64,000 bases of DNA from JAPLST01 sp964397565 (GCA_964397565.1 CAYNJC010000015.1:36419-100418), one strand, 5' to 3'. Numbered from the stretch's first letter, positions 48,755 to 57,882 are shown. Translations and numbers: made by a program. Notes: a model not told the origin generated them from the letters alone.

Positions 48755-49822
48755 TTACTGCAAATTGACTGAACAATTAGATCGGCGCAGCCGTGCGCCG
48801 ATGAAGATTATAAAGAGCAACGCAAGGCCCCCTGGTTCGGGGATTTGCGTCAGGTAGACGCCGTTCTGGCCAAACTGATGCCAGGCCCAGCCGCCGCCGG
48901 CGAGATTGTTGTACCAGCGCATGCAGTTGACATTGGCGCTTGCTGCAACGCTGTTGGTCAATTCGCTGCCGCTGACAAACACTTCCAGCGTGTCCGCCGG
49001 ACTGAGGGGATCAAAACGCAGCAGCGAGGCAAACGTGCCACTTCCATTGCGGAAGTAAAATTTACCATCAGGTCCCATAGCCATTGTACCAAAAGTGGCG
49101 GCAGAAAGCAAGGTCAGGTTGGTAATGGTGGCGCGGGAGAAGACGGTGGTCAGGCTGCCGGCGCTGTAGCGGAAGAGCGCGCCGGTGCTGCTGCCGAAGT
49201 AAAGATTGCCATAACTGTCGAAATTCATGCCACCGGCGGGCAGCACGCCCGGGCCAAGCGCCGCCGTCAGCAGGGCTGAGCCAAAGACGATGCCGCAGGC
49301 ATTCGCGCCGGTCGTGGTGAGTATGTTGGTGCTGGTGCTTTCGTAGAAAAGATGTTCGCCGTTGGCGGGAATGACGCACTGGACCGCGCCAAGAGTCAAG
49401 CTGGTCCGGCCGGTGACGGAGGTGATGGCGTGCTTGCTGACGTATTTGATCAATTCACCGGTGGCCTTGCGCACGCGCCAGATTTCGTCCGAGCTTGCAT
49501 CGGCGAACTGGACATAGTCGGTGCCGGATAGGCCGAACCCCTGATATGAGCTGCAGCTTGTGGCGCCGGCGGCAGCCACCCATTGGGTGTGCGAGACAAG
49601 TTGTGTCTGAAGCTGCGTGCCGCTGAGATTGTCGACGCGCACGATTTGCACGCGTGAGTTCAGCGTCAGTTGCAGATAGGCCGTGTCGCCTTCGACCGCC
49701 AGGCCGAAGATCGCGCCAGAACCAAAGCCGCCATCAGCGGTGGCCCACGGGATGAGCTGGGTTGTGCCGGCGAAGGCACTGATGCAGGTAAGCATAAGCA
49801 TGCAAACAACCAAGACGCGCAT
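48755..49822 (-). CDS. PEP-CTERM propeller-like protein (family member 4)
   Basis: ATG 49822 follows AGGA by 6 bases; signal peptide MRVLVVCMLMLTCISAFA. 355 residues. Closest to member 5 by shared phrases IPWATADGGFGSGAIFGL, RVDNLSGTQLQTQLVSHTQW, FADASSDEIWRVRKATGELI, NFDSYGNLYFGS and GPDGKFYFRNGSGT. PEP-CTERM tail IPEPGGLALLFIIFIGARLRR. It differs in lacking the glycine-rich spacer at the start. Confidence 0.8.
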   Translation of the reverse strand: MRVLVVCMLMLTCISAFAGTTQLIPWATADGGFGSGAIFGLAVEGDTAYLQLTLNSRVQIVRVDNLSGTQLQTQLVSHTQWVAAAGATSCSSYQGFGLSGTDYVQFADASSDEIWRVRKATGELIKYVSKHAITSVTGRTSLTLGAVQCVIPANGEHLFYESTSTNILTTTGANACGIVFGSALLTAALGPGVLPAGGMNFDSYGNLYFGSSTGALFRYSAGSLTTVFSRATITNLTLLSAATFGTMAMGPDGKFYFRNGSGTFASLLRFDPLSPADTLEVFVSGSELTNSVAASANVNCMRWYNNLAGGGWAWHQFGQNGVYLTQIPEPGGLALLFIIFIGARLRRSNCSVNLQ

Positions 49823-49836
49823 TGGGGATCCTTTGG

Positions 49837-50907
49837 TCAGGGTTGGGCAAGTCTGACTTGTCGGACAGGTCTGACAGGTCGGAGAAAAAAGAGCAGCGCG
49901 CCAAACGCCAGACCCGCCGGCTCAGGCACGATGCGGTACACGCCGCCGCCATACTCATTGTTGAAGGTCAGGCCCATGCCCGTGCCAAACCAACTGAGCC
50001 CGGTAATGTTGTAGGCGGCGGCGCCGGCAATGCTATTGGTCAGTTCATCCTCGGTGATCAGCACCTGCACCGTTGCGGCCGGGTCGGGCGCATGGGGATC
50101 AAACGATAGAATGGAGCTGGACACCGAATCCATAAAATAGAATTTGTTGTCCGGCGCGTAGCACATGGCGCTAAAACCGACGTTGCTGATGGCTGTCGCG
50201 GCGTAGATCGCATTGCTGGCCAGGGCAATCTGCAACACGCCGTTGCTGGTGCGCATGTAGAACGAATCGCTGCCGTTGTGACCCCAATAGAGATTTCCTT
50301 GGGTGTCGTACGCCATGCAATTGGCCACATAAGCATCGCCGTATAAATTCGAGAGTTGCAGCGCGGTAATGAAATAACTAACTTGATTGGAACCGGTGAT
50401 GAGAAACATGCAACGGCTGACGCTGTCATAAATCACCTGTTCGCCGCTGAACGGTTCGGGCGGACTGTTGGCGACGAATTGCAATGTTACTTTGCCGGAC
50501 ACCGCCCGAATGGCGGCATTGTCACAATAACGAAAAAGCGCGCCATTGGTCAGATTATAGCGCCAGATTTCATCGGTGGCCGGCTCGGCCATTTGCAGAT
50601 AGTCGCCGACGACCCCAAAACCGGACGAGGTGTTCATGGCCGTTTTGCCGGAGGCCACCAGCCATTGGGCGGCGGACACAAGCTGCGTGCGCACGGGCGT
50701 GCCGGCCAGGTCGTCAATGCGCACAATCTGCGAACGGTTAACCCCGTCGAGGCAGATGTACATGCTGTCGCCGACGCCGCAATGGCCGTTGACACTGAAG
50801 GAGGTCACGCTGCCATCGGCAAGCGCCCAGGGCACAAGCTCCTGCACCATCACGGCGGCGTGCAGCGAAGAGACCAGCAGAACAATGAAGGCAACGACGG
50901 TGCGCAT
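49837..50907 (-). CDS. PEP-CTERM propeller-like protein (family member 3)
   Basis: ATG 50907 is 6 bases after GGAG and begins the signal peptide (MRTVVAFIVLLVSSLHAA). 356 residues with the opening VQELVPWALADGSVTSF, RIDDLAGTPVRTQLVSAAQW, MAEPATDEIWRYNLTNGALF and YDTQGNLYWGHNG. The PEP-CTERM tail VPEPAGLAFGALLFFLRPVR ends in a VR-rich run encoded by a 9-bp-type satellite at 49851-49882, which also spans the junction to the next gene. Confidence 0.8.
   Translation of the reverse strand: MRTVVAFIVLLVSSLHAAVMVQELVPWALADGSVTSFSVNGHCGVGDSMYICLDGVNRSQIVRIDDLAGTPVRTQLVSAAQWLVASGKTAMNTSSGFGVVGDYLQMAEPATDEIWRYNLTNGALFRYCDNAAIRAVSGKVTLQFVANSPPEPFSGEQVIYDSVSRCMFLITGSNQVSYFITALQLSNLYGDAYVANCMAYDTQGNLYWGHNGSDSFYMRTSNGVLQIALASNAIYAATAISNVGFSAMCYAPDNKFYFMDSVSSSILSFDPHAPDPAATVQVLITEDELTNSIAGAAAYNITGLSWFGTGMGLTFNNEYGGGVYRIVPEPAGLAFGALLFFLRPVRPVRQVRLAQP
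49851..49882. repeat. Short satellite of GTCNGACNN units at a gene junction
   Basis: GTCTGACTT, GTCGGACAG, GTCTGACAG and GTCGG run in series. The same unit type recurs at 50921-50937 and 51975-52007, always at the border between propeller-like genes. Confidence 0.7.
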
Positions 50908-50920
50908 GAGAAACTCCAGA

Positions 50921-51961
50921 TCAGACGGATCGGACACAGAGCAGCAGCAGGCCCAGTGCCAGCGCCGCCGGCTCGGGGATGACGCGGTACAGGCAATTGC
51001 TGTTGCTGTCGTTATTCAAGTTGTTGAACGTCAGATAGGCGCTGTCCGATTTGATGCAGCCAAGATTAGATGTGCCGCAGACGCTGTTGGTCAGGGTGTC
51101 GCGGTCAACGAAGACCTGCAGGGTGCTGCCGGGATCGGCGGCACCGGGCTCGTAGGCCATGATAGCGCCGCTCGACCGTTCCATGAAGTACAATAAATTG
51201 TTGTTGGCGAGATAGTGCAGCGCACCAAACGTGGCCAGATTGGTGCCAACCACGGCATAAATGGCATTGCTCGAAAGCGAAGTCTGCAAGGTGCCGGTGC
51301 TGGTGCGCATGAAGATCGTATCGCGGTCGTTGTTGCCCCAATAAAAGTTCTGACTGGCGTCGTAGGTTGCACCGTCACCGACACTGGAACTGCCGCAGAG
51401 ATTGGTCATTTCCAGCGCGGTGATGAGATAGCTGACCACGTTCGAACCGCCAGTGGTCACAAAGCTGCGGGTGCGCGCTTCGAAATAGGTGATCTCGCCA
51501 CTGTCGGGATTGACGGCATTGGCGGACGTGAGCAGGGCATCGGCTTTGCCAGTGAGCTGGAGCAGGCGCGCATAACTGACATAACTGGCAATTGTGCCGG
51601 TCTGTTTGTGAATGCGCCAGACGGCGCGGGACGAGGAGTCGGCCATCTCAAGATAATCGCCAACGACGCCAAGGCCGTACGCGCCGTTGATCAAACTGGC
51701 ACCCGTGGTGGCCGTCCATTGTGCGCCCGAGACTAGTTGGGTGCGGACTTGCGTGCCATGCAGGTTGTCAATCCGCACGATCTGCGAATTGGCGCCGCTG
51801 GAAAAGGTAATGTAGGCCGTGTCGCCTTCGATGACATGCGCCTGCACTTTGAACGAGCCGACGCCGCCGTCGGCGAGCGCCCACGGCACGAGCTCCTGCA
51901 CCATTAATGCCGCCTGCAGCGAGGCTGCCAGCAGAACCAGGAAAACAGCGGTCAGGCGCAT
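50921..51961 (-). CDS. PEP-CTERM propeller-like protein (family member 2)
   Basis: The frame opens at 52000, but ATG 51961 begins the signal peptide (MRLTAVFLVLLAASLQAALM) and matches the start of member 3, so it is preferred. 346 residues with VQELVPWALADGGVGSF, RIDNLHGTQVRTQLVSGAQW, MADSSSRAVWRIHKQTG and YDASQNFYWGNND. The tail VIPEPAALALGLLLLC with VRSV is a short PEP-CTERM signal, the VR part encoded by the satellite at 50921-50937. Confidence 0.8.
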   Translation of the reverse strand: MRLTAVFLVLLAASLQAALMVQELVPWALADGGVGSFKVQAHVIEGDTAYITFSSGANSQIVRIDNLHGTQVRTQLVSGAQWTATTGASLINGAYGLGVVGDYLEMADSSSRAVWRIHKQTGTIASYVSYARLLQLTGKADALLTSANAVNPDSGEITYFEARTRSFVTTGGSNVVSYLITALEMTNLCGSSSVGDGATYDASQNFYWGNNDRDTIFMRTSTGTLQTSLSSNAIYAVVGTNLATFGALHYLANNNLLYFMERSSGAIMAYEPGAADPGSTLQVFVDRDTLTNSVCGTSNLGCIKSDSAYLTFNNLNNDSNSNCLYRVIPEPAALALGLLLLCVRSV

Positions 51962-51974
51962 GAGCAGCTCGAAG

Positions 51975-52007
51975 TCAGACCCGTCGGACAGGTCTGACAC
52001 GTCCGAC
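51975..52007. repeat. GTCNGAC satellite at the junction of members 1 and 2
   Basis: GTCAGACCC, GTCGGACAG, GTCTGACAC and GTCCGAC in series; encodes the arginine- and valine-rich tail of the gene ending at 51975. Confidence 0.7.
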
Positions 52008-53381
52008 GCAGATTAGCAAAACGCCCAGCGCCAGCGCCGCCGGCTCGGGCACGAGCAGGACATCATAGGTGTTGGTCAGCGGCTGGCCGGCGTAACTGCT
52101 GGCGGCCTGCAGCGTGATGAGTTGATTAGTCGGCTCGGCGTCGACCGTGAGGAGGTTGCCGTCAAGAGTGACCCCGGCCGGTGCACCGCCGACAATGCTC
52201 CACTGGGACGTGCTGGTCTGATCGTAGCGGGTATAGACGCCCCAGCGGTTGGTGAGCAGCAAGGTGCAGGCATACGGCACGTTGGACGTGTTCACGACCA
52301 CTTCGGCCGGCCCGCTGATCGCCAGTGCGGGTTCGTTGGTGGGCACGACGGCGAAGATGCCCGAGCGCCAGGTGCCTTCCTTGAAATGGTGCCAGCAGAC
52401 GCCGCCTTTGTACCAGCCGATCTCGCCGCCGACGTTGGCGCTGCGTGCGGCACTGTTGGTCAAGTCGCTCTCGCTCAGACACATCTTGAGTGTCGCTGCC
52501 ACATTGCTAGCGGCAGGATCGCAGGTGAGAATGCATGCCCGCGTTCCCATGCGCGTGACGAAATACAGCAAACCGTCGGGAGCGTAGAACATGTCGCCAA
52601 TGACCGGATAGCTGCCGACGGTCACGTTCGCGATATCTTGCTTGCTGACAAGCAGACTCAGCACGCCATTAGTCGCGCGCCGCTGCAGGCCTTCGTAGCT
52701 GCCGGAGACGTACTGGCCCCAGTAGAAGTTGCCGTCGCGATCGAAGGTCATGCCACCGTAGATATCGGCATTGCCAAAGACGTTCGTGATCTCGGCGACC
52801 GTCATGAACACGCTCACGACGTTCGAGCCGCCGGTCGCCAGAATGTTCTTGCTCTGGCTGTCATAAAAAACGTCTTCACCCGTCAGGGGATTGACCGTGT
52901 GCCAGGCTACAATATTGACGCCGTTGGTCGAGCCGGTCGCATTCGTGATGGAGGTGATGTCGGCATATTTGATCAACTCGCCGGTGAGTTTGTTGACGCG
53001 CCAGATTTCGTCCGAACTGACGTCGGCAAACTCCACGACGTTGCTCCAGACACCCAAACCGTTCATGGTCGTCATGCTGGTCTTGCCGGCGGTGGCCAGC
53101 CATTGGGCGGGCGAGACCAGCCGGGTGGTGGCCTGGCCGCCGCTGAGGTTGTCCACGCGGTTCACCTGCGGCAGACTCGCGCCGCTCACTTGCACATAGG
53201 CGGTGTCGCCCTCAATGGCGAAGCCGTAGACGCTGTCGGAGCCGAGAAACTCATTGCTGCCGCCATCGGCCATGACGAAATTAACCAGCTCGACAATCTC
53301 GACCGCCGACACGGCGGACGTAATCAGCAAAAAGAAACTGGCGCAGATGGCCGCAAGGGAGTACAGGTGGATTGCTTTCAT
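51975..53381 (-). CDS. PEP-CTERM propeller-like protein with Ig-like domain (family member 1)
   Basis: ATG 53381 overlaps the subtilase stop as ATGA. 468 residues: signal peptide (LAAICASFFLLITSAVSA), blade-like segments (ELVNFVMADGG, RVDNLSGGQATTRLVSPAQW, FADVSSDEIWRVNKLTGELI, MTFDRDGNFYWGQ, MFYAPDGLLYFVT), then an Ig-like region (EVVVNTSNVPYACTLLLTNRWG) and the PEP-CTERM tail VPEPAALALGVLLICVG with RVRPVRRV. The Ig-like region, its following WSIVGGAPAGVTLDGNLLTV phrase and their order match member 6 at 39618, so the two ends of the tandem family share one architecture. Confidence 0.8.
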   Translation of the reverse strand: MKAIHLYSLAAICASFFLLITSAVSAVEIVELVNFVMADGGSNEFLGSDSVYGFAIEGDTAYVQVSGASLPQVNRVDNLSGGQATTRLVSPAQWLATAGKTSMTTMNGLGVWSNVVEFADVSSDEIWRVNKLTGELIKYADITSITNATGSTNGVNIVAWHTVNPLTGEDVFYDSQSKNILATGGSNVVSVFMTVAEITNVFGNADIYGGMTFDRDGNFYWGQYVSGSYEGLQRRATNGVLSLLVSKQDIANVTVGSYPVIGDMFYAPDGLLYFVTRMGTRACILTCDPAASNVAATLKMCLSESDLTNSAARSANVGGEIGWYKGGVCWHHFKEGTWRSGIFAVVPTNEPALAISGPAEVVVNTSNVPYACTLLLTNRWGVYTRYDQTSTSQWSIVGGAPAGVTLDGNLLTVDAEPTNQLITLQAASSYAGQPLTNTYDVLLVPEPAALALGVLLICVGRVRPVRRV

Positions 53382-56300
53382 GGTACCTCACGTGACGCGT
53401 TAAAATCACTGTCGTGCATGTTGATGAAGGGTGGCACTCGCCGGCGCAAAGAAACCAGGCCGAGGCACACCAGCAATGCGTAGACTGGCTCGGGCACAAC
53501 TTCGACCGCATTCACGCGCAGGTAGCCGCCGGTCGCGCCGCTGCCGGTGGCAACCTGCAGCGCAACGGCGTAGATCTGCTCATTGGTATAGGTGTGCTCG
53601 ACCACGGCCACGCCGCTGCCGTTGGTGTCAATTGTGCCGTCGGCCTCGAAATCCCACGCATACACAAGATCATGCAGATTTGTTCCCCAAGCTTCGGCAT
53701 TGAACGTCACACTGAGCGGCGCGGGGCCAAATGCGGGTGCGGCATCGAAGGCACACTGCACGCCGCCCAGCGCGAATTCATAGGCGCCGATATCAACGAT
53801 GCTCTCCGCAATCCGCGGCTGGCCGGCCACATCCGTGGCACCGGGCGCGTAACTGTTGTTGCCGGCGTTGCGGCACGGCGACGACGCGCGCAGGCGCAGG
53901 TCATACTGTTCCCAGCCGCAGAACTGTGGGATGTTGGTCACGGTGGGCACGCCCGTCAGCGCCGGCGTGGTGCAGCAAGCTGCGGCGTCAAACTTGGTGG
54001 CGTAAAAGTTCGCGCCGCCGGGCGCCGTGTTGTAATAGATAATCGAGTTGCGCATCGACAGCGGATCGGCAAAGACACCGCCACCAAAACTCACCGCCTG
54101 ATTGCTGACGATCGTGCAGTTGTTGACCACGCCATATTTGCCATAGATGCCGCCGCCGAAGATTTTCGAATTGTTGCCGTAGATCAGTGTGTTGTTGACT
54201 TCGCAGCCGCGCTCGGCGTAGACGCCGCCGGCCTGACTGTCGCTGGTGTTGAAACACACGAGACTGTTGTTCAGCGTGCCGCCGTAGCAGTAGGCGCCGC
54301 CGCCCATTTGCTTGGTCACATTGTTCGAGAGTACGCAGCGTTGCACGTCGCTGCCATCGCCGCAATAGACGCCGCCGGCGCGATTCGTGGCATAATTACC
54401 GTAGGCACTGCTGTCGGCGAGGCTGCCGTAGAAACAATAGGCGCCACCGCCGCGATCATAGGCACTATTTCCGGCCGCAACACAACGCTGGGCGACCGCG
54501 CCATAATCGAGATAGATGCCGCCGCCGCGTGAGGCGCTGTTGGCACGCGCCGTGCAATTGCTCAAGCGCGCATCGCGCCCGGCGTAGATGCCGCCGCCAT
54601 TGGCCTGGGCGCAGTTGGACACGGCCATGATGTTCAGCAAGGTGCCGGCGCCGAGATAGATGCCGCCGCCGTTGCTGCCGGTGCCATGCTGAACCGTGAA
54701 GCCATCCAAGACGGCCGGCACGCTGAACGTCAGTGCGCGACCGAGGCCGCCGGCATCAAGAATCGTTGCAGCCGTGCCGGCGCTGCTCTTGAAAGTCGCG
54801 ATTTTATCGATCAGCAAATTGGCAACGGGATAAGTGCCCGTCGCCACCAGCACAAGGTTGCCGTGAAACGTTGCCGCCACAGCCGCGGCAAATGAGGTCG
54901 CGGCCTGCGCCGGCGCAAGGTACGGCCAGACGTGCGTGCCGCTGGTGGCGACATAATTGGTGGCGCCGGCCGGGCCGCACAACATCAGCACGACTGAGGC
55001 GGCATCGGCAAAACCAAAACTGTTGGTGCCGCTAACGATGACCGTGTTCGTGCCAGCTGTCAGCGTGATTGCCGGCGCGATCCAGCCATTGGTCGCGCTG
55101 AACGTAGCGTGCGCGCCGGTGACGGCATTGGACACGCTCATCTGCACTGGTACCGTGCCATTGTTAAAGCCGGCCACGTTGAAGTTCTGCTGCTGCAAGG
55201 CGACATACAACGGCGTGCTGGTAATCGTGATGTCGAGCGCCAGACTGATGACCGCGCGGCCGGTGACGGTGCCGCCATGCAGCGTGTCGGCGTGCAACGC
55301 GAACAACTGGGTGGCATCGCCGCCTTCGAGTATGCCGTTGTTGGTCACGACCGGGCCGAGGCCGATCAGGATCTCATTGGTAAAAATAAAGCCGCCCGCG
55401 CTGCGCTCATGCACGGTCAAGGGCTCCCAATCGCCGGCGCTGGAAACCAGCGCGATGGCGTGCGCAACGGCGCCGGTCAAGGTTGGATCGTACAACGTCA
55501 GCAGCGTACGCTCGCCGGTGAAGACGGCCGGGCGGTCGAATTCGACCACCGGCAGAATGGATAGCAAGGCTTTGTAGATATTCAGCCGGCCGCCGGTGAG
55601 CAGCTTGTTCGCAAAGGCCGGCACCGGATCCACATTCTCCAGCAGCGCTTTTTTGACGGCTTGATACGACAAATCACGCTGAATGCTCAGCAGCAATGCC
55701 GCGGCGCCAGTGACGAACGGCGTGGCCATCGAGGTGCCGCTCTTGTAGCCATAGTCGCTAAACAGGACCGTGCTGAGAATTTCATAGCCGGGCGCGGCCA
55801 GATCAACGGAATTGGTGCCATAGCACGAGAATGAGGCCAGCGCGTCCGTGGGTGTCGAGGCGGCCACGGCAATGATGTTGTCATTCGTGTAGGACGACGG
55901 GTAGAACGGCTTGACGTCGTTGTCGATGGAATCATTGCCGGCACCCGCCACGAAGAGGACATTCGACACACGCACCAAGTCAAGGGCGTCGAACATGGCC
56001 TGATTGTACGGGTCGCCGCCCCAGCTGGCGCTGATTACGCGCGCGCCGCTCTTGATGGCGTACTCGATGCACTTGATGCCATTGGCTTCTTCGCCCCAGC
56101 CGCGCGAATCAAAGAAATCGAGTGCCATAATGCGCGCGCTCCAGCAGACGCCGGCGACGCCTTGGGCGTTGTTGCCGACCGCCGCGATGATGCCCGCGCA
56201 ATGCGAGCCGTGGCCGTCGTCGTCCATCGGGTCGCAGTCGCCGTCGGCCGTGTCAATGCCGTAGACATCATCGACATAGCCGTTGTTGTCATTGTCGATG

Positions 56301-56827
56301 CCGTCGTTGGGCACTTCGCCGGGGTTGTGCCACATGTTCGAGATCAGGTCGGGATGAGTGTAATTCACGCCGGTGTCGGTGACGGCGACGATCACATCGT
56401 TGCCGGTCGAGATCTCCCACGCAGCCGGCGCGTCAATATCCACGCCGACAACACCGCCGCTCTGGCCGGTGTTGTGCAAGCCCCATTGCTCGTTGAAGCG
56501 CGTGTCATTAGGCAGGCGCAGCAGGCGATAGTAATAATTCGGCGTGGCGTAGGCAATGGTTGGATCGGCCGCGACGGCCTTGGCCACCGCCAGCATATCC
56601 GTCCCGGCCGCGGCCAGTCGCCAGACTTCAAGGCCGGTCATCGGCAGTGTGTCACGCACCTGCGCGCCGACGCGCGCACGCACCGCGGCCCGCGCCGCGC
56701 TGGCCGACGCGCGCCGCAGCGGCGCCGTGAATTTAACCAGCAACTCGCCGGGCTTGTAAGGCGCGGGAGCGGCGGCGAGGGTGATACTCGCCGCCGCCAC
56801 GCACACTAGTAATGCATGAAACCGCAC
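53378..56827 (-). CDS. Subtilase (S8) with Pmp-like beta-helix and PKD domain
   Basis: A GTG start at 56827 is supported by AAGGA five bases upstream; no in-frame ATG is near. 1149 residues: signal peptide (LLVCVAAASITLAAA), propeptide YKPGELLVKFTAP, subtilisin domain with Asp in VTDTGVNYTHPDL, His in DGHGSHCAGI and Ser in SGTSMATPF, and DGIDNDNNGYVDD calcium loop; then a beta-helix of Pmp type (GGGIYLGAGTL, GGGAYCYGGTL, GGVYAERGCEVNN), a PKD domain (VYAWDFEADG, VEHTYTNEQIYAV) and VVPEPVYALLVCLGLVSLRR. About 18 residues follow the arginines (VPPFINMHDSDF...), longer than a usual tail. It is the closest relative of the gene at 40967; the pair brackets the propeller and beta-helix genes. Confidence 0.85.
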   Translation of the reverse strand: MRFHALLVCVAAASITLAAAPAPYKPGELLVKFTAPLRRASASAARAAVRARVGAQVRDTLPMTGLEVWRLAAAGTDMLAVAKAVAADPTIAYATPNYYYRLLRLPNDTRFNEQWGLHNTGQSGGVVGVDIDAPAAWEISTGNDVIVAVTDTGVNYTHPDLISNMWHNPGEVPNDGIDNDNNGYVDDVYGIDTADGDCDPMDDDGHGSHCAGIIAAVGNNAQGVAGVCWSARIMALDFFDSRGWGEEANGIKCIEYAIKSGARVISASWGGDPYNQAMFDALDLVRVSNVLFVAGAGNDSIDNDVKPFYPSSYTNDNIIAVAASTPTDALASFSCYGTNSVDLAAPGYEILSTVLFSDYGYKSGTSMATPFVTGAAALLLSIQRDLSYQAVKKALLENVDPVPAFANKLLTGGRLNIYKALLSILPVVEFDRPAVFTGERTLLTLYDPTLTGAVAHAIALVSSAGDWEPLTVHERSAGGFIFTNEILIGLGPVVTNNGILEGGDATQLFALHADTLHGGTVTGRAVISLALDITITSTPLYVALQQQNFNVAGFNNGTVPVQMSVSNAVTGAHATFSATNGWIAPAITLTAGTNTVIVSGTNSFGFADAASVVLMLCGPAGATNYVATSGTHVWPYLAPAQAATSFAAAVAATFHGNLVLVATGTYPVANLLIDKIATFKSSAGTAATILDAGGLGRALTFSVPAVLDGFTVQHGTGSNGGGIYLGAGTLLNIMAVSNCAQANGGGIYAGRDARLSNCTARANSASRGGGIYLDYGAVAQRCVAAGNSAYDRGGGAYCFYGSLADSSAYGNYATNRAGGVYCGDGSDVQRCVLSNNVTKQMGGGAYCYGGTLNNSLVCFNTSDSQAGGVYAERGCEVNNTLIYGNNSKIFGGGIYGKYGVVNNCTIVSNQAVSFGGGVFADPLSMRNSIIYYNTAPGGANFYATKFDAAACCTTPALTGVPTVTNIPQFCGWEQYDLRLRASSPCRNAGNNSYAPGATDVAGQPRIAESIVDIGAYEFALGGVQCAFDAAPAFGPAPLSVTFNAEAWGTNLHDLVYAWDFEADGTIDTNGSGVAVVEHTYTNEQIYAVALQVATGSGATGGYLRVNAVEVVPEPVYALLVCLGLVSLRRRVPPFINMHDSDFNASREVP

Positions 56828-56835
56828 TGCAATCC

Positions 56836-57882
56836 TTACTTCTGGTTGGCGCCGTCGCAGGCCTCTTTGCCCGCGTTCGGGCAGGTCGCGCAGTCAGCTT
56901 TGGCAGGCGCCGGCGCAACAGGCTCTTGCTTGGCGCTTGCACATTCGCCTTTGCCGGCATTCGGGCAGGTCGCGCAGGCCGACGGTTCCGCCGCAGCTTG
57001 CTTGGCGGCTTCGCCTGCCTTGACCGGGCAAGTGCTGCTGGCGCAGGGGCCTTTCTTGGCAAACTCGGCCGCGCGGGCTTCAGGAGTCATGGCCATCAAC
57101 TTCTTGACGCGCGTGATGTAGCCTTGCGGATCCTTGAGCACATTCATGGCACAGCCCTTGCAGCCAACATAGATCCGTTGGCCTTCCACCACGACACTCA
57201 TCTTCTTGTCCACCTTGTCGCCGGCGTCGGGGCAGAAATCGTTGCCCATATCAGTAACCTGACCGTTGTTCGGCAGCTTGCTCAGATACTTGCGCGGTGC
57301 ATTGGTGAACGCGTAGCACGCATCGAGTGAGCTGAATTTGTACACGATGTTGCTGTGCGACGCCCGGAACCGCACGTCGGCCGGCTTGCCCGTGACCGGA
57401 CAGGTCGAGTTGTTGAAGGCCACCAACGGCACAAATTCCTTCTTCAATTGCTCGGGCGTCATGCCCTGGATGCGCCGCGCCTTCATCAAGTACTGGGCGG
57501 GGAAGCGCCGCAGCATCGCGCTGGTCGCCGCACATTTCGCATGCACTTTGTAGCCATCGATCACCATGAACAGCATCTTCTGGGCCGGCTGGCCGGAGAC
57601 CGGGCAAATTTCGTTGGCTAGGTCAACGATCACGCCATCGTTCGGCAGATTGGTCAGATAACGCTGCGGATTTTTCTGGAATTCAGCAATGTGCTCGGGA
57701 CAGCAGAAGCGGTAAATCACGCCGTTGTACGCGCCCATGTTTGCCGTCTTGGCGGGCGCGCCGCTGACCGGGCAGGTCAGATTGTTAAAGGCAACCAGAT
57801 TGGTGCTGACGGTCTCCGCGGCAAAGACGGTGCAGGCGACGAGACACGCAAGCAGACAGGACTTCAGAGCGGTGAGTGACAT
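56836..57882 (-). CDS. Secreted protein with four YHS/TRASH-like modules and a cysteine-rich tail
   Basis: ATG 57882 follows AAGGA. 348 residues: signal peptide (LLACLVACTVFAA), then four modules of about 65 residues built on CPVSG-x-PA or CPDAGD, a strand, a Cys-containing loop (RFCCPEH, KCAATS, SLDACYA, CKGCAMN), and F-x-x-x-P-x-x-YL. This is the pattern of YHS/TRASH metal-binding domains. The tail has two near-identical CATCPNAGK motifs and an SSTCPVKAG. It probably binds or moves metal in the periplasm. It is the first gene of the surface-protein run, 8 bases ahead of the subtilase, so its expression may set that of the whole unit. Confidence 0.75.
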   Translation of the reverse strand: MSLTALKSCLLACLVACTVFAAETVSTNLVAFNNLTCPVSGAPAKTANMGAYNGVIYRFCCPEHIAEFQKNPQRYLTNLPNDGVIVDLANEICPVSGQPAQKMLFMVIDGYKVHAKCAATSAMLRRFPAQYLMKARRIQGMTPEQLKKEFVPLVAFNNSTCPVTGKPADVRFRASHSNIVYKFSSLDACYAFTNAPRKYLSKLPNNGQVTDMGNDFCPDAGDKVDKKMSVVVEGQRIYVGCKGCAMNVLKDPQGYITRVKKLMAMTPEARAAEFAKKGPCASSTCPVKAGEAAKQAAAEPSACATCPNAGKGECASAKQEPVAPAPAKADCATCPNAGKEACDGANQK

